This document shows, one piece after another, positions 5,195 through 5,214 of a stretch of DNA of 5,214 nt. Every line of letters starts with the position of its first letter. Within the stretch, counting starts at the first letter, position 1. Origin of the DNA: an uncultured Faecalibacterium sp. GTDB taxonomy: Bacteria; Bacillota; Clostridia; Oscillospirales; Ruminococcaceae. The notes below the pieces were generated by a model. That model was given only the letters and a program-made list of their open reading frames with translations, was not told the DNA's origin and searched no databases. The translations under genes and the position numbers were made by a program. The stretch is from contig CABQHF010000148.1 in NCBI GenBank assembly GCA_902463905.1, forward strand, positions 1 through 5,214, read 5' to 3'.

Positions 5195-5214
5195 GAAATT
5201 TAAGAGAATGATTT

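Noticed and set aside
1..5214. CRISPR arrays, insertion sequences, phage genes or a defence island.
   Set aside because: No regularly spaced repeats, transposase, integrase or defence gene is visible; the coding content is three housekeeping-type genes.

Overview
The window looks like a chromosomal segment from an anaerobic, moderately high-GC Firmicute. The best guess is a gut Oscillospiraceae/Ruminococcaceae relative of Faecalibacterium, Gemmiger or Subdoligranulum. This rests on three things: an oxygen-sensitive class III ribonucleotide reductase with its activase, GC-rich coding DNA set in AT-rich control regions with consensus sigma-A promoters, and a GC-rich spacer hairpin of a kind I associate with Faecalibacterium. 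The genus is an inference from pattern memory and was not checked.

Layout. Positions 1-285 carry two near-consensus promoters in tandem, both firing leftward, followed by a boxA-like leader. They probably drive a ribosomal RNA operon that begins beyond the left edge. Positions 286-579 are non-coding. Positions 580-725 form the control region of nrdD: an extended -10 promoter with two NrdR-box-like sites on it, a long stem-loop in the mRNA leader, and a strong Shine-Dalgarno. nrdD (726-2897) and nrdG (2965-3525) follow on the + strand, separated by a 67-nt spacer that folds into a terminator-like hairpin with a competing alternative pairing. A long bidirectional terminator (3534-3588) separates them from a convergent gene on the - strand (3600-4898), which encodes a CPA-type cation:proton antiporter. 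That gene has its own promoter at 5017-5045 and a leader whose only good ribosome binding site serves an 18-codon upstream ORF overlapping the antiporter start. A leftward terminator at 5153-5194 closes an unseen gene to the right.

Function. NrdG uses S-adenosylmethionine and a 4Fe-4S cluster to place a glycyl radical on NrdD. NrdD then reduces ribonucleoside triphosphates to dNTPs for anaerobic DNA synthesis. The NrdR-like boxes suggest repression when (d)ATP is plentiful. The antiporter is functionally separate and likely handles Na+/K+/H+ homeostasis. No clearly novel system is visible. The points most worth a second look are the overlapping upstream ORF of the antiporter, the two-state hairpin between nrdD and nrdG, and the compact NrdR/promoter arrangement followed by a strong leader hairpin.
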